From assembly GCA_037074765.1 (NCBI GenBank), contig JBAMDO010000184.1, positions 51,967 to 115,966 of the forward strand: 64,000 nt of DNA, given 5' to 3'. Positions 38,001 to 51,700 of the stretch are shown here, in pieces. Origin of the DNA: Mansonella perstans. Taxonomy: Eukaryota; Nematoda; Chromadorea; Rhabditida; Onchocercidae. The position numbers and the translations under genes are program-made. How positions within the stretch are numbered: position 1 is the stretch's first letter; each line of letters begins with the position of its first letter. The notes beneath the pieces were generated by a model. The model was not told the origin of the DNA, ran no database searches, and saw only the letters and a list, made by a program, of their open reading frames with translations.

Positions 38001-41000
38001 CTATTACTTTTTCAAAATCTGGACATTCGCTAGAAGCAAAAAGCAAAAAAAAAAATCATTCTAATAAAAAAAACTACTTGAATGCCATCATTTAAGGAAC
38101 ACGAACAGAAATTTTACCTGTATGTACTCCTCAGCAACAAGATATCTTCCGCTTGTCGTTCTTTCACTTTTTCACAACTCAGTTTTTCGCCTTAATGTAA
38201 TATAAATATGGAAACAAAAAAACACAAAGAGTAAAGACTAAAAGCAAAAAATAAATTTAGAAAAAGTTTGTAAGAAATTTAGAGATTTGAACCAAATGAT
38301 GCTTCCGTTTTAAGAGAATTTTTTGTCTGAATGTAGTAATGAGTTGTAAAACTGTGTTGAGTCGCCGACTGAAATTAATCGTTTCATGAATTATCATTGT
38401 AATCATTAAGCGCTACAAGAATTCTTCGATTTCACATTAAATGTAACTATAACTCACCACTTTTTTTAATTTCAAAATTTGTGAATGCATTTGCAAGAGC
38501 TACAAGTATTGACTGTTCTGCCAAACCAATTCGCAGTTTCCCGCTCAAGCACCTTATCAGATAACGAGCTTCACAGTCACGACATGAAACCAGAAGTGAT
38601 TTAATCATATCCACTTTTTTATTCAATGCCTGAAATCTCCAAAAGAAAAAAATAGAATTTACAGCGCAGCAAAACTCATTATTGCTGCAAATTAAGATAG
38701 CAAGATGCCGAAATACGTTTCTCGAAAAGGATCGTGACATTAATTACCAAACCCCATGCAAAAATTTCAATAATGAATATGAAATTTTTAATTTTCTTAA
38801 CAACTTCGCTAAAAGTAAAATAGCAAAAAGCAACAATATGAAAATTTCTTTTATTTATTATAATCTATGTATATACCTACCATATGTCCGGTAGTTTTCG
38901 CCATATCTTGTAATTTACGAAAAACTGCAGTTACGGTAAGAGGTGCTGGCGTGAACAACATGCGTTGATTGCTTCGACTCATCTGCGCAATCAAACCTAA
39001 ATCCCCTTTTTCTTTCAAATCCTCCCTCAGTTTATCAATCTGAAATATGGTTTCATAATTTAAATCAAAATAACGGACTAGGATTACAATTTTTAAATGA
39101 GATATAAAAGTAAAACACCTTACGACCAGTTGCCTGAGCAATAGCTTTCATTAAAGCTCCTTCAGCAATCCCTAATTCCATTCCTTCATATGTTGGCCCA
39201 AGTTTATTCACACACAAATAAACACATGTTGCTAGTTCGCTCGGTGTTCGTTCTATCACTTTTCCGTAAAAATTGGCCAATATTTTGATTATTTCCAGCC
39301 TGGAAAACAATGAGAATACTTGCAAAAAATATTTCCTTTTTCATATATTCCTGGTAAACTCCACACTACAAAAATGATTGAATGAAAAAACCCAATCAAC
39401 TATTTCCTTTTCAATTCTATTAATGATGCCTCACACAGATGTTATAAACTATAGCCTTTCCATGTAGCATATCAGATAAATAACTGATTTATCCATATTT
39501 ACCAACAAGTTAATTTGATAATGGACAAAGATCAATGTTGAAAATTGAACCCACATTGATGAAGCGGATCGAAAGAATAAGTATAAACTAGTTAACAGAA
39601 ATGTAAAAGTTAATAAAAAGAAGCTAACCGTGATGATGTAGCTTCAATATTTTCGAATGTTTTTGCCAAACAGAGATATGGTGTTCTGAAAAAAACAATT
39701 CTTTTAGTCAAAACATTCTGAAGTTTCAGGATATCTTTAACATATGATTTTCTCCCGAAAATATTTTTTAGCAAAATTTTGATAATTACTAAGGAATAGT
39801 ATTTGAGTATTACAGTGCTGATCAAAGAACATCAAAGAAACATTATGCTCACTTTATATTATTTCATACTACATATATCCCCAGAATAAACAAAAATTTT
39901 GCCCTAACTATAGCAAAAGATGAATAATTTAGGAAATATAAAGCGCATAAATTGTAATTAAAAGAAAATGAAAATAAATAAGACTTACTTTTCTCCGACT
40001 TTCCAGTCATTCTCAACATTTCGTGGTACTTCCACCGATACACTGAACATCCCGCGTATCTGTTTACATCTAATAGCCAAACGTCCTATTCTATGGAAAT
40101 ATTGCATGCAGTAAGAATGGTAATACACAAAGTATTAGTAGTAATCATAATGTAATCAATTCCAAATGAAATATACAAATTGCTATAACATTTGTCCAAA
40201 AGAGCAAAGTCTGAAATTTGATTTTAAAGTGTTAAATGAATACCAAAAAGTGTTATGCTTATATTCATTTTGTCCTATTTTTTTGATTCTAAAATGTTTG
40301 AATATTTTCAAATCAATGCAATGGAATGGATGGAAATAGGACAAAATGAATATAACCCTAGCAAAGGAAGGAACAAAAAAGACAAGGTTAATATAAGCCT
40401 AGCAAAGGAAGGAACAAAAAAGACAAGGTTAATATAAGCCTAGCAAAGGAAGGAACAAAAAAGACAAGGTTAATATAAGCCTAGCAAAGGAAGGAACAAA
40501 AAAGACAAGGTGAATATAGGCCTAGCAAAGGAAGGAATGAAAATGAGACAAGATACCCATAGCATTCTATGAAACATATTGAATGAAAATCATTTTTCTC
40601 CAGTTCATCTCATAAATAGAAGCATAATGGAGATATGCTACACTGTATAACAGTAATAGTGTGAACTAGGTTGAGAGAGTGCTGAAAAGATGTGAAGATT
40701 TTGAATGAAAAGTATTGTTTGAAAAGAGAGAATTAGAATGATAAATCATTAGATATACCAGTAGCAGAGTGATAAGATTGGATAAAAGATTAAACAATGA
40801 GAATAAAGTAGAGAGAGGATTAGAGATATCTATGGCTAATGTAAAAAGAGCCGGAAAATAGTGAGGTTATCACTGGGAGATTTGAAGTGCGGTCTCTGAT
40901 ATGGGTAAAGTTATGCGATGATAGATAACACTTATGAGATAGAAGTATTTGGTGAAGTATGCTGAATTATGTTACTAACAAAAATATTCCTTCAATGGTA

Positions 41001-41999
41001 TTTGCCGAAAGTTTATTTAACTGAAATTTAAGTGTTTTTAGCCAGTAGGAGAAACACATCTTCTGTAACTTCCCCGTTAATCTAGATTTTGCAAATGTAA
41101 ATTCCTCGGACATTATCAGAAACAAATACTTCAAATATGTTGACGAAATATTTCAAAAATATTTTGAAAGATGGTCCAGAAAGGTATAATTTATTAAATA
41201 GTGGTAATTATAATGACCACTTCTTGGATTTCTTTCATTGCTCCGGCTATTTTATTTTTGAAATTATAAATTGAAGTTAAGTGATTTCGTTAAACAAAAG
41301 AAAAGAATAATCCTTAGAGAAATATATCTTTGCTATTAAAAAAAAAAGTTTTTTCTTTTTTTTTTTTTTTTATTGCATAAATTATCTCCATATGACGTTG
41401 CTATTTTGTCACTTATTTTCCCAATGATTTTGCAAATTTTGCTAAAATTAGGATTCATAAAAAAAAAATATAGAAAGCAAAAAAATTTTTGTTTCAAGAA
41501 GAATAAGTAAAAATAAAATATTCAAACATTAAACTTCTTCATTTTGAATAATAAATTTTTTGAACTTTGAAAAGTTGTCATCAACAAATATTATAAAAAC
41601 TTGAAATTTATAAAGTGCTATAATAGAGTTATTTGTAATAGAGTGTCTATGCTGTAATACTTTGGTAGTACTTTCATATACAGGATTTTTTACTAATCAT
41701 ACAAATTATGACACTTAGCATGAAGTACTTTATTATTCTATTTTAATTTTGCAAATAGAATTTTGGTAGATTTCTTTTCTATTGTTTAAATTCAATTCCT
41801 ATTTGGTTCAAAAGATATAATCCAAACTGAGAAATTTTGCGATTTCCTTTTTAGCTGGATAGTATCCAGCAAAATCGACACAGTCATTCTTAAATATAAT
41901 CAACTATCTCATATTATCACCTTTCGTAACAACTAAAACGTTGCGCTGATCGAAGATACGTTGAAGATGACAATTTATCGATGACATTGCTGATGACAT
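35046..41999 (-). CDS. lig-1: ATP-dependent DNA ligase I
   Basis: This enzyme seals nicks in replication (Okazaki fragments) and excision repair. Minus-strand exons: 41921-41999 (candidate first), 39989-40085, 39629-39685, 39119-39299, 38881-39039, 38458-38629, 38118-38190, 37944-38029, 37590-37705, 37137-37340, 36763-36891, 36513-36683, 36169-36321, 36009-36080, 35468-35593, 35224-35316, 35046-35132 (TAA). All phases agree, giving about 684 residues. The alpha-helical DNA-binding domain ([28 protein letters not shown]) precedes the nucleotidyltransferase core: motif [11 protein letters not shown] with the AMP-accepting Lys (about residue 333), [15 protein letters not shown], motif [24 protein letters not shown], motif [10 protein letters not shown], motif V SHSWLKLKKDYLD, then the OB-fold ([32 protein letters not shown]). 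LIG3 and LIG4 lack this pattern, and no BRCT or zinc finger is seen. The long PCNA-binding N-terminus of other LIG1 proteins is absent. The core is firm from 40085 down; exon 41921-41999 rests on phase and position only. Confidence 0.93.
40258..40356. repeat. Inverted repeat next to the 41-bp minisatellite
   Basis: CTTATATTCATTTTGTCCTA near 40258-40277 is close to the reverse complement of TAGGACAAAATGAATATAA near 40337-40355, where the tandem array begins. Confidence 0.65.
40349..40553. repeat. 41-bp minisatellite, five copies
   Basis: Units begin AATATAAGCCTAGCAAAGGA at 40349, 40390, 40431, 40472 and 40513, exactly 41 bp apart. The middle copies are identical and the end copies diverge. 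The array lies in the first intron of the ligase model. There are no spacers, so it is not a CRISPR array. Confidence 0.95.
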
Positions 42000-42318
42000 T
42001 ACGTTTGGTGACAATTCTGTAGTAGCTTTTTTTTTTTTCTTTAAAGCATTTGTTCTATGAGTGCTATTGAAAATTTTTTTTCAAATCTTTCACTGCATCA
42101 CAATAGCACTCCTTTTAATCAAATTTTATTATATCAGATATACAAATTAATTAAATATTCAAATCCAAGCATTTCTAGTACTTCCATACCTATCTTTATA
42201 ATTGTTACTTTTCAGACAGTTAAAAAAAAAACAGATTTGCGTATAGGAAAAAAGCATTTAAAATACAAACTTGATTTTCACAATCAATATCATGAACTTG
42301 AAATTAATTAATGAGCTT

Positions 42319-42351
<33 letters not shown>

Positions 42352-42823
42352 GGAGAAAATAAGTGGTGCAGTTGTTAACAAGTGCAAAATTTTACTTCGT
42401 TATGTAGGTAAATTTGCAACTATAAAATGATTCAATTTTACTAAACTTTCCTATAATTTATTGCGTAGTACTGAAGAGACTCGGTTGTTTGGTTGTTTTC
42501 GATTTTCAGCCATAAATTTCAAGTTGAAATCATCTTGAAACTAGCAATAGTTGTATGTAAGAAGTGTTTGCAAAAAAAAAAGTTCTTGCAAAAAAAAAGG
42601 AAAAAAAAATGTTCTTATGAAAAAAAACTTTTCTTTTTATTTTTGAACGACAATTAATAGTTGCCTCTAACTGCTTTAACGTATTTAATTGAATTCTAAA
42701 TTTTTTTTTCGCTAAAATTCCTTAAATTTCCAGTATTTTTTTCTATTTTTAGACATTTTTTCTAAAAAGAAAGAGCATTTTTCAAAATTAAATTTCAAAT
42801 TAATCATCGCTTAACAAAATACA
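42000..42823. promoter_or_regulatory. Shared upstream region of two divergent genes
   Basis: About 820 bp separates the proposed ATG of the ligase (minus) from the ATG of the RING gene (plus), so both promoters must lie here if the first exons are right. It contains a 29-base T run at 42323-42351 and A-rich runs near 42570-42610. No specific factor site is claimed. Confidence 0.35.
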
Positions 42824-45800
42824 ATGTCATCACAATCGTCACAATATTTTTCATCCGAATCATCCGATTTTAATTGGAGGTATGAGCAAAATTAAAAATA
42901 AAATAAATAAACTAGAGGTCAATAAAAAGCATTTAAACTGGCTCTTTATAATTCAAAAAATTTTCAAATGAACAAAAAAAAACGACAAATCAAATAAGTC
43001 AGAAATAGCTTAAAAATAAATTTTAATTTATTAGCCTAAAACTGGATTAATTAGAACTGTAGAATCTGGTGTTTTTTAAAAAGTAAATTTGAAATCATTT
43101 TTTTTTTAGATCATCAACGAAAGATTTTCCATCATCGGAACATTTAAATAAAGGTGCACGTCCGGTATTCTCAAAACGAAATGGTAAGGGGAAATTTCAC
43201 TGACAAGTTTTCTCAATCAAGTCAAGTTTTTTTATGGTTGAAGAAAAAATTTCTTTTAATTTTGAATTTTTTTTTTTAGTGTTAACAAATGTTAACGTGA
43301 AAGATTTTATACCGGAATATATTCGTGAGAAATTTCATCAACCAATTGCACCAAAACAATGCACAATTAAAGCAATTTGTAAAGCTGAAAAGACAGAGTA
43401 ATATTTTTGTGTTATTTTGCTTGAAATCTGAATTTTTTTAAAAAATTTAAAATTTGAAATTTGAGATTCGAATTTTTTTTTAATTAAAAATTTTTAATAT
43501 TAATTTAATTTCATCGGTAAAAAAAGATGATTGTATTTTTTAAAATTATATCTAGAAAATTTCAAGGCCGTCTTATACATTCATATTGAGTTGGTATAAA
43601 AATGAAGCGGATTATTGTAGCGGTGATGGTACGACAATTACCAAATCTAGAAGAACATTGCCTTCAAATGGTATGAAAATGTGAAATACTGTATCTTGAA
43701 TGGATACTGTAGTACTTTTTGCTAGCTATTTTATCACTTAACAAACTGATAAATGTTGATCAGCACTGATCTATATTAATGAGTAAATCGAAGCTATCAT
43801 GACTACGGACTCAAACGGACTCAATGAAATCATTCCAATTTGCTGAAAGCATTTTGTAAACCGGTCATTAAGACTATTGCAATATTCCAAAACTTTTTTT
43901 GGCTAGCTTCTAATATATTCATTGAGATTGGAAAATAAAATGCAGAAATAATTATTCCCAATTAAGATATTCACTATTCATTTCAATAAATATGCATGTT
44001 ATCAATAATATATTGCTATAGCGCTTGCAACAGTGTTGTCCACTTTTGTCCACTTTATTTTATTTCATTTCACTTGCCGAAAAATTTGCAAATTAAAATT
44101 TAACAGTTTATTTATGATTTATGCGCTAAATTTTGACTTACTACTAAACACAATAGCGAGAATGGTTCATGTTTTGACTGGTGCATTCTAAATCTTCGGG
44201 TTACTATTACGATAACATATCCTACTTACAGTAACATCAGGAACTGAGCTTAAGAAGCAACAACAACAACGACGACCGATGAAAGATCTGGAACCAACTG
44301 TTGAAATAAGTATGTGCTACATCTTTTTTCTGCATTATCATGCTTTTCAATCTTTATTTGTCCTTAAGAAAAACAATTTGATAGAATTAATTGAATTCCA
44401 TCTTGATTAATTAACGATATCTTAAATTGATTAAATGCAAATATAGTATTTTGTTTTCGTTGTGTTAAAGAGATAAGAATAAACAGAAATAAAAGATGAG
44501 GGATCCTTCAAACTTTCTGGTATTTTTATAGTCCCAGCAGCAGAGCAAATGCGCCTCTGTGATGGACCATGTGGAAAGATGCGATCCATAAAAGAGCTTT
44601 TTATCCATGGACAGTGTGATCATGCTATCTGTCGTTTCTGCACCAGTAATGCACCGATGATTAAAAATCTTGATGGCAAGCTTTTTCGATAAGTCATTTA
44701 CAAGATTTCTAAATTGTTTAAATACAAGAGGTAAATTTCAATCATAAATTGAATTTATCTAGTCTAGAAATTACTAGAAAAAAAATTAAAGTCTAAAAAT
44801 TAAAAAATGTGTCTCTTTTTTTTTTCATGTGAACTTATCCCAGGTGAAAATTGAACCAGAAAAAATGAAATAAATATTTGAAATTGCAATTTGAAAACGC
44901 CAAAACAAGAAAAAAAGGAAAAAATAAAAAAAACGAGACACAGTGCTAAAATGTATAGATCATTGCATAAGTCCGAAAAAGGTAAGAAAATCAGGAATAA
45001 GCTAAAATGTACGTTCCCGTAAGATCTTGCAATAATTTCAGGTTCCATAGGATGTTGCAATCCGGAATGTTTTGCAACTAATTTAACAGCAGCATGTCCG
45101 GATCCAGATTTACGGCGTAAATATTTGCAAAAGATTGTTAATGGAAGGAAAAAAGTCGAACTTTTAAAAAGAAGTCATGAAAAGAAAGGTCACCGCAGGA
45201 AGCAATTACGAAGAAAAAAAGAGAAGGCAATTGTTTTGAAATTTTTGAAAGAAATTTATTCATCAAATAGTTAAAAATATCAACGAGGCATTGTAAATTT
45301 TCCTTGAAAAAAATCAAGGATGAAATTGTTGAATTTCATGAAATTGGAATTGTTGAAATGAAATTTTGTGATTTGCACAGGCATTTTTGGATAAATAAAA
45401 GTTTATTTAAAGGATTAAAATCTTGAAATTTTGGAATTTTAATCATGAAATTTTAGGGAAAAATTATTGCTACATTTTTTTAAAGATGACAGTTTAATTC
45501 GTACTTTTTATTCAAATCTCTATTTTGAGGAACAATCATCATCATCATTATTAACACCATCATCAGTCATGTCACCTGCATTGACATCGCAAGTTTCATC
45601 AGCAAATAAATCAAGCGAAATGACACGAAATCTTGAAGAGTTAACAGTGATTAAAGTGGTCATTTTTGAGAAAGGTTCATTGGAAACAATTCGTCAACAA
45701 AAAATCATCAATGAAATTGTTTCTACTGAAACACTCTATAAAGCACTGCAATGGATTCTTGGCGAAAGGTTCACATCATTTTACTTCTCATTTTCAATGC

Positions 45801-46180
45801 AAATTAGTTACAATTAATCATTTAATTAATCTTATCCAATCATTTTTCACTAATTACTTTTCTTCAGCAAATATAATTAATGTAGATTATTGGATAGTAC
45901 AATTAAATTATTAATATTTACTCAATTGTTATTTTAATTTTTGTTTTTTTTTTTCATTTCATCATTCATTTATTTATTTAAAAAAATTTCTCAAAGAAAA
46001 TATTTTAGGCGTAAGCTTCGTAATTGTCGTATTTTCATCAATTATGGGGTTCGAGATGATGATCATTCAAAATTGCAAGAAATTGACTTGAAGAAATACG
46101 GTGATAAGAAGCTTACCAGTTTTCCAACAATTGACGGAATGCTTAGTTTTGTTATTGACTGTACAAATAATCTTAATTAG
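42824..46180 (+). CDS. RING-like zinc-finger protein
   Basis: Nine exons join in phase to about 418 residues: 42824-42879, 43110-43183, 43280-43397, 43567-43670, 44232-44309, 44532-44675, 45042-45269, 45486-45768 and 46009-46180 (TAG). The N-terminus is Ser-rich. Near residues 153-201 is a RING-like array: C-x3-C, 14 residues, C-x-H-x2-C-x2-C (QCDHAICRFC), then CCNPEC. The order fits the C3HC4 class, but the first pair has three residues between cysteines instead of two. A Lys/Arg-rich stretch follows (RRKQLRRKKEKA, possible nuclear signal or helix), then a Ser-rich segment and a compact C-terminal region. RING domains usually act in ubiquitin transfer; that role is inferred. Odd points: the intron after 44675 starts GC; the acceptor before 43567 is TTTCAAG; and without splicing at 45270 exon 7 ends in TAA at 45272-45274, giving a shorter protein of about 269 residues. 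Confidence 0.7.
44676..45041 (+). other. GC-AG intron in the RING gene
   Basis: The exon ends GATG and the intron begins GCAAGC, ending TTTCAG at 45041. Without splicing the frame stops after six codons and splits the last Cys pair from the RING. With it, the frame continues into CCNPEC. Confidence 0.7.
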
Positions 46181-48795
46181 TGAAAATTCTTATAATTTTA
46201 CACATATATCTGATTTACTATTGCTGCTGCCAACAATTTATAGTAATTACGTTGTAGAAAAAAATTCAACAGACAGTCATGATCTTCTAAAAAAAATAAA
46301 CGCTTAAATCAGTTGATCACTGCATATTGTAAATCAATCAATATATTTATTGAAGTTTAACATTGTTTAAAAGCTTTAATGAAATTAGTAAATTTTGAAA
46401 TATGCTAAAATTTTACTGCAATTAAATTTTATAAGTAAAATTTTATAAGTAAATTTGTGTATCTTTCATAATCGTATTTCCAGTAGAACTAAACATCCAT
46501 TGTGGTGATAAGATCAGGATATTATTGATATGGTCAAAATTTACATTATCAAATTTTTTGCAAATTAAAACTGAATTAATCCTGTAATTATAATTTCTAA
46601 TAATAGTAATTAAACAAAACATTTGAGAGGAATTTACTACACTCACGATTAATAAAAATAAGCTAGTTTATTGTTATAACTTTATATCATTCAGAAAAAA
46701 AAGGATGAAATTAGGTATTAATTCTAAATTTGACAATAGAAAAATCTGTTGGTCAACTTGAGTACGGTTAGTTTTTTTTCTCAATTATTGAAATTTAAGT
46801 ATCGTTGTGTAAAATTAATAAGTTTGCTTTCGGCAATTTTTTTTTTAATGCAGTATATTTTCTTGTATTATACCATACCAAGAAATAATTTCATCGTCGA
46901 AACAATTTGAATAAGAAAAAATGATATCACTCTGAGACAAAAAACATTCGCCCTATGTGTCCTGATTCAACATTTGTCAAAATGCCAAAAGGTCAATTTT
47001 CACTTTTTTTATGAAAAGGTCAACTACTTTAAAACTTCTATTGATCATTAACTACACTTCTTTTCATCAGTTTCATGACTATTATTATTCCGTTGTAAAA
47101 TCACCATCACCACCATCATCTAATTATCATCATCATCATTATGATCAGTTATACTTTCGAATGAAATGCTGATTTGTCTGATGCTATTTAGCTTGATGTT
47201 ATGATCCATAATTAAATCCAACAAAATATGAAATATTTCATCTCTTGATGACCATTAATGACCATAATGTACTAGATAAAAATGATAAATTTATTTGTTG
47301 CATTAAACATAAGTTTATTAAATATTATCGAATTTTCGCAAATTTTTTCTCGATTTCACGAAAATGACTTTTTTTTTAACTTGCAATTTTCAGTGATTAA
47401 TTTTGGATTCGCTTCCATTTTCCCACTAATTTTGGTCATAACTGGAATTTGTGCAATCAAAAAAAAATTGAATTTTTTTTTGTTGATTTGCAATTTTCAA
47501 TGATTAATTTTGAATTCGCTTTGCATTTTTCTTTTACTTTTACTTTTTGCTTTAATTAATCACCCACTTATGTAAATGCAAATTAATTAATTGACGAAAA
47601 AAATTTATTTACCACAAAAAAAATTTTTTATCAAATAATGCATCAAATCAATAATGCAAACTGCATTTACATTTCATTAATTACAAATAGAATAAATAAT
47701 GAATATTTCGTAAGTGATTGAAAAAGAAAAGAAAAGTTATCTATTCCGAATTTAAATTTCAAAATAATTTCATTTGAATCATAGAAATGATGATTAAAGT
47801 AAAAACAATTTCAATTCTTTCACTGCTAACATTTTACCACCGTATTTACACTGCTTGCTGATCGGTGACTAATTAACCTCGCTGGTCGAAATGTACAGAT
47901 TTGAACAAAAACGACAAACTCATCCAAAGTTCGATCGTAAATAGTAAAATGCAAAAATAATATGAGAGCTGAAATAAAATTAAACTTTCATACTGTCCAA
48001 TCTAGAAATATAAATGATAAAATGCCTATGATAAATGATTTGATATGACAGAATATCTATGATAAATGATATGTCTATGAGTGATATAATAAAATGCCGA
48101 TGATAAATGATATGATAAAATGTCTATGAATAATATGATATGATAAAATGTTTGTGATAAATGACAAAATGAAAAAAAGAAAGTATCATTTAGTATTACG
48201 GTTGGTTAAATTAATAAACTTCTTTGATATGGAGATTATTTTTTTCTAATTAGTTTTAAATATATATTTATACACAAAAGAGATAACCAAAAAAAAACAG
48301 AAAATAAAAATTTTAAAAATATTTGATTTTTAATTAAAATTTCTTCATGCTTATAATTTTCATGCTTACAAAAGGGAGAAGAAAGTAAAAATAAATTTAA
48401 ATAAAGGTTCAAAAATAAGCAAAAGAATAATTTTGAGTGCATTTTTTTACTTTTTTTTTGTTGAAAAATGTAGAAGTAATAAATTTGGCAAAGTGAAAAA
48501 TTTTTTGCAAAAAATTATTGCAACAATAAATTAGTAAATTTCTTTTTTTTCGCAACAAATTAATTTCTTTTTCTTTTTTTCCAAATTAATTAATCATGAA
48601 TATAAACCAATTAAATGATGAAAAAGTCAATTAACATAAATAATTAATTTTAAAAAGAAAAGAATAGTAATTTCAATTGCAAATTGTATTTTCCTACTAA
48701 AAATAAATTTCACATTGAATTCGCTCTGTTATTAACCTCGATATTGATGATTGATCGTATCGTTAGTTCAGTTTCATTTTCCATTGATCAATTTA
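46181..48795. other. Interval with no supported gene
   Basis: It is the 3' flank of both the RING gene and the minus-strand secreted-protein gene (convergent). ORFs here are short, AT-driven and hydrophobic. It contains CATCAC/ATCATC runs near 47100-47140 and a degenerate repeat at 48010-48170. Confidence 0.55.
48010..48170. repeat. Degenerate minisatellite (TGATAAAATGTCTATGATAAA-like)
   Basis: Units of roughly 28-40 bp built from GATAAATGATATGATAAAAT and TGTCTATGA recur about five times with indels. Confidence 0.65.
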
Positions 48796-51700
48796 TTAAC
48801 CACGAGGTTGATCGTATCGCAGTCCAGTTATTTTATTTACAATATCGTCGAGTTGGAATGTTTCCAAACTTGGTGTTTTTTCATTCTGTGGTTGCTGAAA
48901 AAAATTAATTAATAAAGAAAAAAACTTTTTTTTCTTAAGAAGATAATTATAAGTAACTTTAAGAAGATGAGCTAGAAGTCTATATTTTAAAAAAAAGATC
49001 ACTTAAAAGTAATTTTCTAAACTTGCATACTTCAACAAGATAAGTTATAAGTATAATTAACGCTATAAGTTTCTTTTAGTTTAAATGTTTTCAACCATAG
49101 TTGTTTAACTAGTTGAATTTAAATGATGTTTACCAATGATCGATTAATTCATTAGTGATAAAACAATAATGATAAAACGATATAGGAAATAAGAAGAAGG
49201 AAGAAACGCCGTTTTTCTTTCATTTTTTTTTTTTTTTTTTTTTTTGATATTTCCGGCTTCTCATCATTTTTTATCATTATAATAATAAATTTTAAAAAAT
49301 GACAAACCGGTGTGGGAAATAAGAAGCAGGAAGAAATTCCGTTTTTTTTCGCTACAGTATTTCTGGTTTTTCATCATTTTTTATTTTTTTAATTTTATCA
49401 TCGAAAATTTATTAAAAATTCTATTTTGTAAAATTTTGTAAAAAGATAAAAAAAATTAAAGCTTAAAAATCTAATTCAAAATTTATTTAAATTTTACTGC
49501 AAAAATTTATTCCGGAAATAAGAGCGGATGAATTACTGTGGGTGCAATTGGAAAAAACAAAAAAACAAACAAACCCTGCAAAGAACTCCAATTGCTTTAC
49601 CACCAATTTGTTGATTCCAGATTGTATATGTATTGGGATTCAGGAAAAATATATCGTAACCATTGTGCACAAAAATACATCCTAATGTTTTCACTACTGC
49701 TTTACCATTTTCCAGCACACAAGTCTGTTCCACTTTTGATTTTTCCGTTTGTTGATACCTATTTTTTTTTTTTTCTTTTAAGAAATTTTTTACCACAAAT
49801 TAATTTTATCAGCAAATATTTTGTTCGACATAGGTAACTAATAATTGATAACTAACAGCTAAAAGCATAATTTTCTAATCCATTTAAAAAATAAGAAATT
49901 TGATTTAAGTTAAAATTAACTTAATTAAAATTTGATTATAACATTAATAATTTTTAAGTTACTTTTTTTTCTAAAAATAATTTTAAAAAAGAAGGCAATT
50001 TTTTATATCGAAATTGTTTTTAAATTATATTTTCAAATTCAATTTTTAATATAACTTGATTTTTTAAAATCAAATAATTTTTAATCAATTACATATTTTT
50101 CAATTTCTCACATAATTTTTTTTTCAATTTCTCATTAAATTTTTTTTCAATTATGTGTTTTTCAATTTCTCACATGATTTTTTTTTAACAATTATTTTTT
50201 TAAAAAAAAAGAAAAAAGAAATTAAATTGAATTAAATTACAATTTCATATCAGTATAATGATTATTTGTCCGAATGAACACAGGACTGATAATGTGATAT
50301 GATGCTATCTTTGAATATCAGAATTTTGAACAAATTTAAAATTTTGTAGCAAAAAGGGTTAAAACACACCATCTGCATCCAACAATTCTCTCAACTGTTT
50401 CACCCTTTGAATCGCGCACCACACATCCAACCGGTTTATGCCGATATTTATCCGATCGTACTTCACACATGTATACTGTATCATTTTTACGATAACGATC
50501 ACCATCATACAGTAATTTATCTTTGAAATAACATCCGACACAAATTTTTTGACAGCGGCCATTTTTTATTTTGCAATAATAAATGTAATCACCATTCTGA
50601 AATTTTTTTATTTTAGCTGCAATTTAAAAATAAGAAAATTAAATTGTCCAATTGCCAGAAAATGTGATTTTAAATTTACTTGAAATTTTTAAAAGCTTTT
50701 TTTTTGGAAATGAAAAATTGTTATATAAACTCAAATGCTTCATAACGTAATTTCAAAATTTTATTTTAGCAATTTCCAAAGCTTTTAGAACTTTATTAAA
50801 TTCAAAAATCTGTTAAGAAAAAATGTAGAATATCACATTTGAACTTTAACCTTTTTTTTGGGGTAAGAAAAAGCTGAAAAAGGAAAAATATTAAACTTAA
50901 TTCAATGCTTTACATTGATTTACAAAGTTCAATTTAGCAAAATTTTTTGTTTATTTAACAATTTCGATCTTTCTGTAAGAATTCTAGTTTTTGCAACGAA
51001 CTTAAACTAAAGTTTTCCTTTCTTCATTTGTGAAAATGCAAAGAACAAGTTGATTGATTGTGTTTTTCAAAATTTTCAATTTTGAACTTCAAATTGAACT
51101 TTTTTTTATGCGAAGTCATTTGTCACCAATGTAATGCAGAAATAATAGTTCAAGTTTACACTAATGATCTGATGGTTCAAATTTATAATAATGATTTAAA
51201 GGCTCAGGTTTATAATAATGATTTGATAGTTCAATATTTAACAGTTTAAGTTTATACTAGTGATTAAAACGATTTATTTAGCAAAATGTCTCTAATTTTA
51301 ATTTTAAAAGTTGACTTCTGACCTTTCCATCTAGTTTAATTATTATATGTGTTAAAATTACTATAATTTTATTTTCCTCTCTTCTAATCTTCATTTTTGC
51401 TTCATGCCACTAAACTCTTTCTCACTCTTTCATTGAACTTTAATTTTGCTATTTTGCATAACAAACTTTATTTTCTTCCTATTTCTTTAAATTCACTTGG
51501 AGCTTTAAAAATAATTTTTGATCAAAAAATAAAATTTTTCAAATCTTATTTCACTGTTGAATATATTGTTTGACTTATTGATCGTTTGCCATTACTACTA
51601 TTAACTTAGCTATTACTACTACTAATTTAATCTATTAACATAGCTATTACTATTACTAATCTAGCTATCGCTACTGCTGCTAACTTCATTATTACTGCTA

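Noticed and set aside
40349..40553. CRISPR-like spacing
   Set aside because: The copies abut with no spacers, and the surroundings are eukaryotic.
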